A program made the translations under genes and the position numbers. Positions 43,677 through 52,916 of a DNA stretch of 64,000 nt are shown here, piece by piece. This stretch comes from Peribacillus sp044761985 (lineage in GTDB: Bacteria > Bacillota > Bacilli > Bacillales > DSM-1321): assembly GCF_044761985.1 (NCBI RefSeq), contig NZ_JBIWDK010000001.1, positions 248,001-312,000 on the forward strand. The letters are read 5' to 3'. The notes below the pieces were generated by a model. The model was not told the origin of the DNA. It saw nothing but the letters and a program-made list of their open reading frames with translations, and made no database searches. Each line of letters starts with the position of its first letter. Within the stretch, counting starts at the first letter, position 1.

Positions 43677-44239
43677 TAGTTTATTGTTTTTGCATAAATG
43701 CAAGTGTCTCGTAATGTCTTGCCGTCGGCGCTTAAAGCATCATTATGTAAAATCCCTTCCAGGGTAAATCCAAGCTTTTCAGGAATCCGTTTGCTGGTAA
43801 GATTGTTGGGATCACAACGGATTTCAATTCTCTTGGCCCCATAATGATTAAAGGCGAATCTTGTTAACCTTTCTACCACTTCAGTTATATATCCTTTGTT
43901 CCTGTATTCCGTATCGATCCAATAACCGATTTCAAACTTGGGGATGTCCCAGTTAATTCGATGGAGGCCAGTGGAGCCTATGAATTGACCGTCTTCTTTC
44001 CTATAAATATGGAGTCTAATATCTTCTTTTAAGATAAAATCAGCATATGCTTTCAGGACATTCTTTTCTGAAGCTTCTATTGATGGTTCCTGCTGGGCAA
44101 ATGGAAGCCATCTCTTCAACTCGTTTCGTGAACGAACTATGGCTTCATAAACGTCAAGTCCATCGCCCGGTAGGCAAGGTCTTAAATATAAGCGAGAAGT
44201 TTCAATTTTTTCTGGAAAATCCATTAGTATAGCTTTCAT
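43676..44239 (-). CDS. GNAT N-acetyltransferase (RimJ/RimL-like)
   Basis: 187 residues. It has the N-terminal RLYLRP strand of the RimJ/RimL group, acetyl-CoA pyrophosphate loop in YRNKGYITEVVERL, and the C-terminal RCDPNNLTSKRIPEKLGFTLEG block (in parts). It probably transfers acetyl groups to protein N-termini or small amines; substrate unknown. GGAGGGG precedes ATG. Confidence 0.85.
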   Translation of the reverse strand: MKAILMDFPEKIETSRLYLRPCLPGDGLDVYEAIVRSRNELKRWLPFAQQEPSIEASEKNVLKAYADFILKEDIRLHIYRKEDGQFIGSTGLHRINWDIPKFEIGYWIDTEYRNKGYITEVVERLTRFAFNHYGAKRIEIRCDPNNLTSKRIPEKLGFTLEGILHNDALSADGKTLRDTCIYAKTIN

Positions 44240-44328
44240 ATTACCCCTCCAAACAACTTTATGGAAAATTAAAACACGTCTTTTGTGAAAAATGTTCTAC
44301 GACTCTGTAAATTACGCTTGAATCCTTG

Positions 44329-44357
44329 TCATAAATAAAACAGAAAAAACATAGATT
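44329..44357 (+). promoter_or_regulatory. Sigma-E-like promoter of spoIIM
   Basis: TCATAAA (44329-44335), 14-base spacer, CATAGATT (44350-44357), close to KMATATT-N14-CATACAHT. B. subtilis spoIIM is sigma-E dependent. Confidence 0.65.
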
Positions 44358-44389
44358 CTAGTAAGTGGAGTTGGGAGGATAGATAAAAG

Positions 44390-45034
44390 ATGAAAAATAG
44401 ATCTGCCATACAAAATGCTGTAAGGAAACATGTTAACGAACATTCCTCATTATACGTTTTTATCACTGTACTCTTTTTAATGGGTGTCATTTTTGGTGCT
44501 GTTCTCGTAAATAGTTTGAGCTTTACTCAAAAGGAAGATTTGTTCTACTATTTATCACAATTCTTCGGACAAGTTTCCAAAGGGGAATTTGCTTCTTCAC
44601 ACGATATGTTCAGTCAAAGTCTTATGCATAACCTTAAATATATTGGGGTCATCTGGATTCTTGGGGTTTCGGTTATCGGTTTGCCAGTGATATTAGTACT
44701 GTTATTTGTAAAAGGCATGGTTGTGGGATTTACGGTCGGATTTTTAGTCAATCAAATGGGGTGGAGTGGATTCCTATTATCATTTGTGGCAATCCTACCG
44801 CAAAATATATTCATTGTCCCGATCTTTATCGTGATCACGGTTCTGGCCGTATCGCTATCCATGAAGATGATCAGCCGCATTTTTCTTAAACAGGTTCGGG
44901 AGCCTTTAAAGCCGATTATTTCCCGCTATGTTTTTTCCTTGATCTTGGCTGGGGTATTTTTAATTGCAGCAGCTGCATTTGAAGCATATTTATCCCCTTC
45001 CTTAATGAAAAATGTCGTAAGCTTCTTGGGGTAA
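44390..45034 (+). CDS. spoIIM: Stage II sporulation protein M
   Basis: 214 residues. It is a polytopic membrane protein with spans at about 20-42, 78-105, 112-150 and 180-205, and the conserved LMHNLKYIGVIW segment. With SpoIID and SpoIIP it drives peptidoglycan remodelling in mother-cell engulfment. ATG 44390 follows TTGGGAGG. The sigma-E-type promoter and position ahead of fur match B. subtilis. Confidence 0.93.
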   Translation: MKNRSAIQNAVRKHVNEHSSLYVFITVLFLMGVIFGAVLVNSLSFTQKEDLFYYLSQFFGQVSKGEFASSHDMFSQSLMHNLKYIGVIWILGVSVIGLPVILVLLFVKGMVVGFTVGFLVNQMGWSGFLLSFVAILPQNIFIVPIFIVITVLAVSLSMKMISRIFLKQVREPLKPIISRYVFSLILAGVFLIAAAAFEAYLSPSLMKNVVSFLG

Positions 45035-45090
45035 TGAAGGGTAGCTACGCATTCATCATGATTTTTTTGCTATTAATAAGGAAATCTATT

Positions 45091-45118
45091 TTGACAGTTT
45101 TCCCTCATTTGATATAAT
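45091..45118 (+). promoter_or_regulatory. Sigma-A promoter of fur
   Basis: Consensus TTGACA (45091-45096), 16-base spacer, consensus TATAAT (45113-45118), 33 bases before the gene. Confidence 0.85.
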
Positions 45119-45151
45119 GTATAAGATAGCGGCGCGGGAGGGAATATTGGT

Positions 45152-45616
45152 ATGGAAATAGAAAATAGAATTGATAGAATAAAAAAGCAGTTGCACTCGT
45201 CCAGCTACAAATTAACGCCTCAGCGAGAAGCGACCGTCCGCGTTTTACTTGAGCACGAAGAGGATCATTTAAGCGCAGAAGACGTTTACCTCCTTGTCAA
45301 AGAAAAGTCGCCGGAAATTGGATTAGCAACGGTATACCGTACGCTAGAGTTGCTGACTGAATTGAAAATAGTAGATAAAATTAACTTTGGAGACGGAGTT
45401 TCCCGTTATGATTTAAGACAAGAAGGCGCAGCGCATTTCCATCATCATCTGGTTTGTGTGGAATGTGGAGCGGTAGATGAGATTCAACAAGACTTACTTG
45501 AAGACGTGGAAGCCATTGTCGAGCGTGACTGGAACTTCAAGATAAAAGACCATAGATTAACCTTTCATGGCATTTGTCATCGATGTCATGACAAAGTCGA
45601 AGATAAAGATGAATAA
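45152..45616 (+). CDS. fur: Ferric uptake regulator Fur
   Basis: 154 residues. N-terminal winged helix (SYKLTPQREATVRVLLE, GLATVYRTLELL), then the metal-binding dimerisation domain with HFHHHLVCVECG and the second CxxC in CHRCHDK. It represses iron-uptake genes when Fe2+ is plentiful. Placement between spoIIM and yqzK-xerD is that of B. subtilis fur rather than perR or zur. Confidence 0.92.
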   Translation: MEIENRIDRIKKQLHSSSYKLTPQREATVRVLLEHEEDHLSAEDVYLLVKEKSPEIGLATVYRTLELLTELKIVDKINFGDGVSRYDLRQEGAAHFHHHLVCVECGAVDEIQQDLLEDVEAIVERDWNFKIKDHRLTFHGICHRCHDKVEDKDE

Positions 45617-45622
45617 AGTCGG

Positions 45623-45651
45623 ACCTTCTCCCCTACCTGGAGAAGGTTTTC
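45623..45651 (+). terminator. Terminator after fur
   Basis: ACCTTCTCC / GGAGAAGGT stem followed by TTTTC. Confidence 0.85.
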
Positions 45652-45795
45652 TGGTTTTAAAAGAAAATAGTTTGCCTGTTTAACCTGGGTTAGAAATAGA
45701 TAGAACTTTTTTTCCTCTTCTTTACCGAAAGATGTATAAAACTTGTCCCGATGGGCATAGATTGATACAAAGTGCTCGGATAGGGAGGGGAAAGC

Positions 45796-46023
45796 ATGAA
45801 AACGTCATTGAAGCTAGTTTTACATACAGCTAAAGTGATGATACTCTTCGTTAGCTTCACTGTTCTTTTTTACATAGGAATGGTATGGTTAAATCAGGAA
45901 TATCATAGTTATCATCGGTACGATGAACCAAAAGGCACAGCTGTCAAAGTATCAAAAGCTGTTGATACAGGTGATGATGCATGGTTTGAACGCTTAATGT
46001 TGTTTTATTTAAACGGGGAGTAA
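45796..46023 (+). CDS. yqzK: YqzK-like small membrane protein (DUF4227)
   Basis: 75 residues. One membrane span (about 10-30, VMILFVSFTVLFYIGMVWL), then a conserved hydrophilic segment YHSYHRYDEPKG. Function unknown. AGGGAGGGG lies ahead of ATG. Its stop overlaps an upstream ATG of xerD (TAATG), so the two are co-translated. Confidence 0.85.
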   Translation: MKTSLKLVLHTAKVMILFVSFTVLFYIGMVWLNQEYHSYHRYDEPKGTAVKVSKAVDTGDDAWFERLMLFYLNGE

Positions 46024-46028
46024 TGAAT

Positions 46029-46922
46029 ATGGAGAATCAAATTAAGGATTTCATTCATTTTTTGACCATTGAAAAGGGTCTTGCCAAAAACACACTCGTC
46101 TCGTATGAACGTGACTTGAAATCATATTGGGCCTATTTAATGAATGTAGAAATGATTACCGATTGGAATGACTCACGTCGGGCAAACATCTTACACTTTC
46201 TTGCTCATTTGAAAGACCAAGGGAAATCGTCGAAAACCATTGCCCGCCATATTGCTTCAATCCGATCTTTCCATCAATTTCTCCTTCGTGAAAAGGTGAC
46301 TGACCAGGATCCAGCACTACATATAGAAACACCCAAACCTGAAAGAAGCCTTCCAAAGGTGTTAAGCATGGAAGAGGTGGAAGCCTTATTGGAAGCCCCA
46401 AAGGTAATGAACGAATATGGATTACGTGACAAAGCGATGCTTGAACTGATGTATGCGACAGGAATGCGTGTCAGTGAATTGATATCAATGGATGTGAGCG
46501 ATGTACACGCGACGATGGGTTTTGTCCGTTGTATCGGAAAAGGGGATAAAGAAAGAATCATCCCTATCGGACAAACAGCACTGGGGGCCATCGGGAATTA
46601 CTTAGATAGTGCCCGTGGTAAATTTGCCAGTCCAAAGCATCGGACGGATTCACTTTTTTTGAATCACCATGGAAACAGGTTGACGAGACAGGGATTTTGG
46701 AAGATCTTGAAAAAACTCGTGAAAGAGGCGAGAATCGAGAAGGAAATTACACCGCATACACTAAGGCATTCTTTTGCCACCCATCTTTTGATGAATGGAG
46801 CAGATTTACGGGCCGTTCAGGAGATGTTGGGGCATGCGGATATTTCGACGACTCAAATCTACACACATATTACGAATGTTCGGATAAAAGATGTATATTC
46901 TAAATTTCATCCAAGAGCTTAG
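46029..46922 (+). CDS. xerD: Site-specific tyrosine recombinase XerD
   Basis: 297 residues. An N-terminal SAM-like core-binding domain and a C-terminal catalytic domain show the RxxHxxRY set: Arg in TGMRVSEL, HTLRHSFATHLL (His and Arg), LGHADISTTQIYTH (His and nucleophile Tyr). With a partner recombinase it resolves chromosome dimers at dif. ATG 46029 lies eight bases after GGGGAG; ATG 46023 would be only two bases from it. Confidence 0.92.
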   Translation: MENQIKDFIHFLTIEKGLAKNTLVSYERDLKSYWAYLMNVEMITDWNDSRRANILHFLAHLKDQGKSSKTIARHIASIRSFHQFLLREKVTDQDPALHIETPKPERSLPKVLSMEEVEALLEAPKVMNEYGLRDKAMLELMYATGMRVSELISMDVSDVHATMGFVRCIGKGDKERIIPIGQTALGAIGNYLDSARGKFASPKHRTDSLFLNHHGNRLTRQGFWKILKKLVKEARIEKEITPHTLRHSFATHLLMNGADLRAVQEMLGHADISTTQIYTHITNVRIKDVYSKFHPRA

Positions 46923-47222
46923 GAAATTAGTAGATTGAAAGTGTAGGAGGAAAGGCCTCCTGCACAAGTAATGGTGAAACAGCCATCAGGAATAGGTGGC
47001 CCAATTTATTGGACCATGATAAGCTGGAACTATAAAAATCTTTTTTGAAATTATGAGTCTGTTTTCCTATATAAAGATTAAGGTACATAACAATTGTCTA
47101 AAACGATTGGTATCGTTTACAATAAAGAGGTCAGACTTCTGACGTTTCGGTTATTGTAGGTTAAATGGACAATCTACGGGGAATATAAAAGGGTATAATA
47201 CTATTTACTGGAGGGAATTAGC
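46923..47222. other. Intergenic region upstream of deoB
   Basis: It contains a small hairpin AGGAGG / CCTCCT (46945-46961) without a T-run, and the deoB promoter at 47094-47123. No gene or riboswitch is recognised. Confidence 0.4.
47094..47123 (+). promoter_or_regulatory. Sigma-A promoter of deoB-punA-pdp
   Basis: TTGTCT (47094-47099), 18-base spacer, TACAAT (47118-47123), 99 bases before deoB. Confidence 0.5.
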
Positions 47223-48410
47223 ATGGAAAAAAATTCAGCATTTAAACGCATTTTTGTAGTTGTAATGGACTCAGTTGGGATTGGCGAAGCACCGGATGCA
47301 GATTTATTCGGTGATAAAGGAGCCGATACACTTGGCCATATAGCTGAAAGAATGAATGGATTGAACATGCCGACTCTTTCTAAAATGGGTTTAGGCAACA
47401 TCCGGGACATTAAAGGTATCGCAAAAACAGAGCAACCGATTGCTTACTATACAAAAATGAAAGAAGCGTCAACAGGAAAAGATACGATGACCGGCCATTG
47501 GGAAATAATGGGTCTTAATATCACTACACCATTTCAAGTATTTCCGAACGGTTTCCCTGAGTTATTAATCAATGAACTTCAAGCGAAGACGGGACGTTCA
47601 ATCATAGGGAATATACCTGCAAGCGGAACGGAAATCATTGAAAGACTTGGCGAAGATCACATGAAAACGGGAGCTTTAATTGTGTATACATCCGCTGATT
47701 CTGTTTTACAGATTGCCGCTCATGAGGACGTAGTCCCATTAGACGAGTTATATAAAATTTGTGAAATTGCACGAGAGTTGACGATGGCTGATGAATATAA
47801 GGTTGGACGCGTTATTGCAAGACCTTTCATTGGAGAGCCAGGAAGTTTCAAAAGAACACCTAACCGTCATGATTATGCATTGAAGCCATTTAACAGAACG
47901 GTAATGGATGAAATGAAAGATGCTGGGTTGGATGTTTTGGCAATTGGAAAAATCTCGGATATCTTTGATGGTGAAGGAGTCACCGAATCATTACGTACAG
48001 TCTCCAATATGGACGGAATGGATAAATTAATCCAAACCATCGATCAAGACTTTAAGGGATTAAGCTTCTTGAATCTAGTGGACTTTGATGCCTTATATGG
48101 TCACCGTCGTGATCCGGAAGGCTACGGAAAGGCTTTGGAAGAGTTCGATGCTAGAATGCCTGAAGTGATAGAGAAGCTGACAGAAGATGACTTGTTGATC
48201 ATCACGGCCGACCACGGGAATGATCCGATTCATGAAGGTACAGACCACACTCGTGAGTATGTTCCATTATTAGTTTACTCAAAACGTTTCACAAAAGGCA
48301 CGGAGTTACCAGTAAGAGATACTTTTGCTGATATTGGTGCAACAGTTGCCGCTAACTTTGATATAAAGATGCCTACATATGGGAAAAATATTTTAGGCGA
48401 CGTGAAATAA
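47223..48410 (+). CDS. deoB: Phosphopentomutase
   Basis: 395 residues, alkaline-phosphatase superfamily. Metal motifs: VMDSVGIGEAPDA at the N-terminus, GKDTMTGHWE (phospho-acceptor Thr), and ITADHGNDP and DHTREYVPLLVY near the C-terminus. It interconverts (deoxy)ribose 1- and 5-phosphates, feeding nucleoside sugars into central metabolism. TGGAGGG precedes ATG. It is followed by punA and pdp (drm in B. subtilis). Confidence 0.96.
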   Translation: MEKNSAFKRIFVVVMDSVGIGEAPDADLFGDKGADTLGHIAERMNGLNMPTLSKMGLGNIRDIKGIAKTEQPIAYYTKMKEASTGKDTMTGHWEIMGLNITTPFQVFPNGFPELLINELQAKTGRSIIGNIPASGTEIIERLGEDHMKTGALIVYTSADSVLQIAAHEDVVPLDELYKICEIARELTMADEYKVGRVIARPFIGEPGSFKRTPNRHDYALKPFNRTVMDEMKDAGLDVLAIGKISDIFDGEGVTESLRTVSNMDGMDKLIQTIDQDFKGLSFLNLVDFDALYGHRRDPEGYGKALEEFDARMPEVIEKLTEDDLLIITADHGNDPIHEGTDHTREYVPLLVYSKRFTKGTELPVRDTFADIGATVAANFDIKMPTYGKNILGDVK

Positions 48411-48422
48411 GGGAGGGTAAAT

Positions 48423-49235
48423 ATGTTTAATAGCATTGAAACAGCTGCTGAATTTATAAAGAATAAAGTGGATGGGACTCCAGATATAGGCTTGATTCTT
48501 GGATCTGGTCTTGGGGTATTGGCAGATGAAATTGAAAACCCGATAATTATCCCTTATCATGAAATCCCGGAATTTCCCGTCTCGACTGTAGAAGGACATG
48601 CAGGTCAGCTTGTCATCGGAAACCTGAGTGGCAAACAGGTTGTAGCCATGCAAGGTCGTTTCCATTTTTATGAAGGATACTCAATGGAGAAAGTCACTTT
48701 CCCGGTACGTGTGATGAAACTGCTTGGTGTTGAAACATTAATCGTAACCAATGCTGCTGGAAGTGTGAATGAAAGCTATGCACCGGGAGATCTGATGATC
48801 ATTACGGACCATATCAATTTAATGGGAACTAACCCATTGATTGGTGCGAATGAAGACCGCTTTGGTCCTCGTTTCCCTGATATGTCAGAAGCTTATAATA
48901 AAGAATTGCGGGCAAAAGCTAAGACGATCGCTTCTACGCTGGGCTTGGATGTAAAGGAAGGCGTCTATATTGGGAATTCTGGGCCGACCTATGAAACTCC
49001 GGCAGAAGTAAGGATGGCAAGAGTTCTTGGTGGGGATGCAGTGGGCATGTCCACTGTTCCGGAAGTTATCATTGCTAGACATTGTGGGATGAAAGTACTG
49101 GGGATATCTTGCCTTACAAACATGGCTTCTGGTATTTTGGACCAGCCCCTGTCACACGTGGAAGTTATTGAAACGACAGAAAAAGTAAAAAGCAGTTTTC
49201 TGGAGTTTGTTAAGTCGATTGTTAAAGATTTATAA
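48423..49235 (+). CDS. punA: Purine-nucleoside phosphorylase
   Basis: 270 residues, trimeric class (guanosine/inosine type). GLILGSGLGVLADE, HAGQLVIG, MQGRFHFYEGYS and VTNAAGSVN are the phosphate and base-site motifs. It splits inosine or guanosine to base and ribose 1-phosphate, substrate for DeoB. GGGAGGG precedes ATG, 12 bases after deoB. Equivalent to B. subtilis pupG. Confidence 0.95.
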   Translation: MFNSIETAAEFIKNKVDGTPDIGLILGSGLGVLADEIENPIIIPYHEIPEFPVSTVEGHAGQLVIGNLSGKQVVAMQGRFHFYEGYSMEKVTFPVRVMKLLGVETLIVTNAAGSVNESYAPGDLMIITDHINLMGTNPLIGANEDRFGPRFPDMSEAYNKELRAKAKTIASTLGLDVKEGVYIGNSGPTYETPAEVRMARVLGGDAVGMSTVPEVIIARHCGMKVLGISCLTNMASGILDQPLSHVEVIETTEKVKSSFLEFVKSIVKDL

Positions 49236-49301
49236 ATCGGATTTAAAATAATACAAGCACAGTCGAAACTAAGGCTGTCTTTAAAGAATGGGGAATGACT
49301 T

Positions 49302-50606
49302 ATGAGAATGGTTGACTTAATCGCAAAAAAACGTGATGGAAAGACACTTTCCACTGAAGAGATTCAGTTTATTGTGGAAGGCTTTACAAATGGAACGATT
49401 CCTGATTATCAAATGAGCGCATGGGCAATGGCAATCTATTTTCAGGAGCTGAACGAGCAGGAGCGTGCTGATTTAACGATGGCCATGGTAGAATCCGGTG
49501 ATCAAATAGATTTATCGATGATAGAGGGAATTAAGGTCGATAAGCACTCTACAGGTGGCGTTGGTGATACGACCACACTTGTTCTTGGACCATTAGTGGC
49601 AGCTGTAGGCGTTCCAGTGGCAAAAATGTCAGGGCGAGGCCTTGGCCATACAGGTGGAACCATCGATAAATTGGAATCCGTTAAAGGGTTTCATGTGGAA
49701 ATTGAAAATGATGAGTTCATTGAACTTGTCAATAAAAACAAGATAGCCGTTATTGGTCAAAGTGGTAATTTAACTCCTGCAGATAAAAAGCTTTATGCAT
49801 TACGTGATGTAACGGCTACCGTCAATAGCATCGGGTTGATTGCTGGTTCCATCATGAGTAAGAAAATAGCTGCTGGTGCAGATGCGATTGTTCTTGATGT
49901 GAAAACGGGTGCAGGTGCATTCATGAAGACACTTGAAGATTCCGAGAAACTGGCACATGCAATGGTGAGCATAGGAAATAATGTCGGCCGTAATACGATG
50001 GCAGTCATTTCAGACATGAGCCAGCCTCTTGGTTACGCAATCGGGAACGCTCTTGAAGTTAAAGAAGCGATTGATACGCTTAAAGGTGAAGGTCCGGAAG
50101 ATTTAACGGAACTATCTTTAACGTTAGGAAGTCATATGGTGTACCTTGCTAAAAAAGCGGGCTCCCTTGAAGAAGCCAGAACCCTGCTTGAAAATGCAAT
50201 CAAGGATGGTTCAGCGCTTCGTTCATTCAAAATCTTCTTGGAGGCACAGGGAGGAGACGGCTCAGTTGTAGAACAGCCAGAAAAACTTCCACAGGCTGCA
50301 TACACTTTTGAGCTTGAAGCTAAAGAAGACGGATATGTATCGGAAATCGTTGCTGATGAAATCGGTACGGCTGCCATGTTATTAGGTGCTGGACGTGCTA
50401 CTAAAGAATCGGAAATTGATTTGGCTGTAGGTCTTATGCTTCGTAAGAAAATCGGTGAAACCGTGGCTAAAGGTGAATCACTTGTAACCATATACAGTAA
50501 CTTTGAAGATGTTTCAAAAGTAAAAGAGAAATTATACGAAAACATTACAATTTCCAAGGAAAAAGTTGAAAAACCAACGTTGATCTATAAAGAAATCATG
50601 GAATAA
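49302..50606 (+). CDS. pdp: Pyrimidine-nucleoside phosphorylase
   Basis: 434 residues. It has an N-terminal helical domain and the phosphorylase signature KMSGRGLGHTGGTIDKLES, with KHSTGGVGDTT phosphate site. It acts on uridine, thymidine and deoxyuridine. In B. subtilis pdp sits in the dra-nupC-pdp operon; here it completes deoB-punA, as in some other bacilli. Confidence 0.95.
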   Translation: MRMVDLIAKKRDGKTLSTEEIQFIVEGFTNGTIPDYQMSAWAMAIYFQELNEQERADLTMAMVESGDQIDLSMIEGIKVDKHSTGGVGDTTTLVLGPLVAAVGVPVAKMSGRGLGHTGGTIDKLESVKGFHVEIENDEFIELVNKNKIAVIGQSGNLTPADKKLYALRDVTATVNSIGLIAGSIMSKKIAAGADAIVLDVKTGAGAFMKTLEDSEKLAHAMVSIGNNVGRNTMAVISDMSQPLGYAIGNALEVKEAIDTLKGEGPEDLTELSLTLGSHMVYLAKKAGSLEEARTLLENAIKDGSALRSFKIFLEAQGGDGSVVEQPEKLPQAAYTFELEAKEDGYVSEIVADEIGTAAMLLGAGRATKESEIDLAVGLMLRKKIGETVAKGESLVTIYSNFEDVSKVKEKLYENITISKEKVEKPTLIYKEIME

Positions 50607-50619
50607 TGATTCGCCAAGC

Positions 50620-50652
50620 AGGTCACTCTTTTTAAAAGAGTGACCTTTTTTT
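50620..50652 (+). terminator. Terminator after pdp
   Basis: AGGTCACTCTTTT / AAAAGAGTGACCT stem followed by T7. Confidence 0.92.
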
Positions 50653-50756
50653 ACGTTCAGCATAATTTTATTCAGGCAACAATGTCCTCTGTTTTTGTAT
50701 ATTCCTCATTAAAACTGTCCTCTCCCTTTTTAAATAATAATTCCACCAACTTATTT

Positions 50757-50784
50757 GTATAAAAATGGCTTATATGGAAAAAAT
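50757..50784 (+). promoter_or_regulatory. Sigma-F/sigma-G-type promoter of dacF
   Basis: GTATA (50757-50761), 14-base spacer, GGAAAAAAT (50776-50784), matching GYATA and GGNNANANT. B. subtilis dacF is transcribed in the forespore. Confidence 0.7.
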
Positions 50785-50813
50785 GGAATATATAAAGATT
50801 GGAGGCTATGGAG

Positions 50814-51980
50814 ATGAAGCGGATTCTTTCTCTATTTTTAATCGTGTTACTAGCAACTGGCTTTAGCATCCCGCATACTCAAGCATCAGAAAAAAAAGGT
50901 GTCAACTTAGCGGAAAATGCAAAATCGGCTATTTTAATTGAACGGGATACAGGTACAGTTTTGTATGATAAAAATGCAGATGAACGTCTTTCGCCTGCTA
51001 GTATGACGAAGATCATGACGATGCTCTTAATCATGGAAGCCATCGATAAAGGTGAACTCAACATGAAGGATAAAATCAGGACGAGTGAGTACGCTGCATC
51101 GATGGGAGGTTCTCAAATCTTTCTTGAATTAGGAGAAGAAATGACTACCGAACAAATGCTTAAAGGGATCTCGATCGGTTCTGCAAATGATGCATCGGTC
51201 GCTATGGCAGAGCATCTTGCTGGATCCGAAGAAGAATTCGTCAAACGGATGAATAAGAAAGCAAAAGACCTGGGATTAAAGAACACGAAATTTCAAAATG
51301 CAACAGGCTTACCAGTTAAGGACCATTACAGCTCGGCACATGATATGTCCATCATGGCAAAGGAATTGTTGAAATACGACATGATTACAAGATTCACGGG
51401 TACATACGAGGACTACCTCCGTGAAAATACAGATAAAAAATTCTGGCTTGTGAACACGAATCGACTAGTGAAATTTTACCCGGGAGTCGATGGATTAAAA
51501 ACAGGGTTTACGAATGAAGCCAAGTATTGTCTGACAGCTACGGCGAAAAAAGGGAATATGCGTGTTATTGCTGTGGTGTTCGGTGCGGCTTCTCCGAAGG
51601 AAAGAAATGCCCAGGTAACGAAAATGCTTGATTATGCCTTTTCACAATTTATTACCTATCCGATTTACAAACGAGGAGAGGTCTTGGGCGAATCGAAAGT
51701 AAGCAAGGGCAGCAAAAAGATGGCAGTAGGGGTAACAAGTGAACCAATATCTGTTTTGACGGCCAAGAGCGGTGCGGCAAAAGACTTTACGAAAAAGGTT
51801 ATTCTCGATAAAAACCTAAAGGCTCCCATTCAAAAAGGAGATCAAATAGGAACGCTCCAATTGATTAAAGACGGAAAAGTATATGTCGAATCACCGATTG
51901 TTTCAAAGGAAACTGTTGAAAAAGCCAGTTGGTGGCAACTGTATAAACGGGCATTCGGCATGTTTACACAAACGAAATGA
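50814..51980 (+). CDS. dacF: D-alanyl-D-alanine carboxypeptidase DacF
   Basis: 388 residues. Signal peptide (cut about after TQASE region), then the penicillin-binding catalytic domain: SxxK at S63-M-T-K66, SAN near residue 125 and KTG in DGLKTGFT. A C-terminal beta domain and an amphipathic terminal helix for membrane attachment follow (WWQLYKRAFGMF). It trims stem peptides of forespore peptidoglycan and sets cortex crosslinking. ATG 50814 lies eight bases after GGAGG; the ATGs at 50799 and 50808 are worse placed. Confidence 0.93.
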   Translation: MKRILSLFLIVLLATGFSIPHTQASEKKGVNLAENAKSAILIERDTGTVLYDKNADERLSPASMTKIMTMLLIMEAIDKGELNMKDKIRTSEYAASMGGSQIFLELGEEMTTEQMLKGISIGSANDASVAMAEHLAGSEEEFVKRMNKKAKDLGLKNTKFQNATGLPVKDHYSSAHDMSIMAKELLKYDMITRFTGTYEDYLRENTDKKFWLVNTNRLVKFYPGVDGLKTGFTNEAKYCLTATAKKGNMRVIAVVFGAASPKERNAQVTKMLDYAFSQFITYPIYKRGEVLGESKVSKGSKKMAVGVTSEPISVLTAKSGAAKDFTKKVILDKNLKAPIQKGDQIGTLQLIKDGKVYVESPIVSKETVEKASWWQLYKRAFGMFTQTK

Positions 51981-52045
51981 TTAACTTGTCGGAAAGGCGT
52001 GTAAATATACTAGTTTAGGCGAATGGCCACTAGTTTTGCCAGGAA

Positions 52046-52073
52046 GAAGGAATCTGAAGATTAAACAGAGAAT
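52046..52073 (+). promoter_or_regulatory. Sigma-H promoter of the spoIIA operon
   Basis: GAAGGAATC (52046-52054), exactly 12 bases, AGAGAAT (52067-52073), fitting RNAGGAWWW-N12-RNNGAAT. The known B. subtilis spoIIA promoter is sigma-H/Spo0A controlled. Confidence 0.8.
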
Positions 52074-52110
52074 TTGACTCATTATAAGACAGTGAAGGAG
52101 GCTGTATATA

Positions 52111-52461
52111 GTGAGTCTTACGATTGATATGGAGGCGAAGAGTAGAATATTATGCATTCGTCTCAAAGGTGATTTAGATCATCATACAGCAGAAAAGTTA
52201 AGAAAACAGGCAGAGGCGGCCATTCAAAAGCATGATATCCAACATATCATCCTTAACTTGGATGAACTGCATTTCATGGACAGTTCTGGATTGGGCGTAA
52301 TTATCGGTCGGTATAAACAGGTACATCAGAAAAATGGTGAGATGGTTGTCTGTGCAATTTCTCCAGCAGTAAAGCGGTTATTTGAGATGTCAGGTTTGTT
52401 TAAAATTGTTAAACTAGAACTATCCGAACAAAACGCTTTGCAAAGACTGGGGGTTGCCTAA
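52111..52461 (+). CDS. spoIIAA: Anti-sigma-F factor antagonist SpoIIAA
   Basis: 116 residues, STAS domain. The phosphorylated serine is S58 in MDSSGLGVIIGRY, the same number as in B. subtilis. Unphosphorylated SpoIIAA binds SpoIIAB and frees sigma-F in the forespore. Start is GTG 52111 after AAGGAGG. It ends just before spoIIAB. Confidence 0.96.
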   Translation: MSLTIDMEAKSRILCIRLKGDLDHHTAEKLRKQAEAAIQKHDIQHIILNLDELHFMDSSGLGVIIGRYKQVHQKNGEMVVCAISPAVKRLFEMSGLFKIVKLELSEQNALQRLGVA

Positions 52462-52462
52462 C

Positions 52463-52903
52463 ATGAAAAATAAAATGGAAACGAAATTTTCAGCACTTAG
52501 CCAAAATGAATCATTCGCAAGGGTGACGGTTGCGGCATTCATTGCTCAATTAGATCCCACGATGGATGAATTGACAGAGATTAAGACGGTCGTTTCTGAA
52601 GCGGTCACGAATTCAATCATTCATGGATATGAAAACGATCCGGAAGGGTGGGTCTACATTTCTGTAGTCATCGAAGGAGATACGGTCGAAGTGACAATTC
52701 GTGATGAAGGATTGGGCATTGAGGATGTTGAAGAGGCTAAGCAGCCACTATTCACGACGAAACCCGAACTTGAACGATCCGGCATGGGATTTACGATCAT
52801 GGAGAACTTCATGGATGAGATCCATATCATTTCGCATAAGGGAGAAGGAACGATCATTCGATTAAAAAAGCACTTAACTACAAGCAGAGCTTTGTGCAAT
52901 TAA
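52463..52903 (+). CDS. spoIIAB: Anti-sigma-F factor SpoIIAB (serine kinase)
   Basis: 146 residues, GHKL ATPase fold. ATP motifs include EAVTNSIIHGY (N box), RDEGLGI (G1) and ERSGMGFTIME (G2); the TTKPELERSG lid is intact. It holds sigma-F inactive and phosphorylates SpoIIAA. ATG 52463 follows GGGGG; a TTG at 52454 inside spoIIAA is less likely. Confidence 0.96.
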   Translation: MKNKMETKFSALSQNESFARVTVAAFIAQLDPTMDELTEIKTVVSEAVTNSIIHGYENDPEGWVYISVVIEGDTVEVTIRDEGLGIEDVEEAKQPLFTTKPELERSGMGFTIMENFMDEIHIISHKGEGTIIRLKKHLTTSRALCN

Positions 52904-52916
52904 GGGAGACTTGCAT

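Noticed and set aside
43579..43767. 62-codon frame downstream of mmsA
   Set aside because: It runs through a terminator-like hairpin into the antisense of the acetyltransferase gene.
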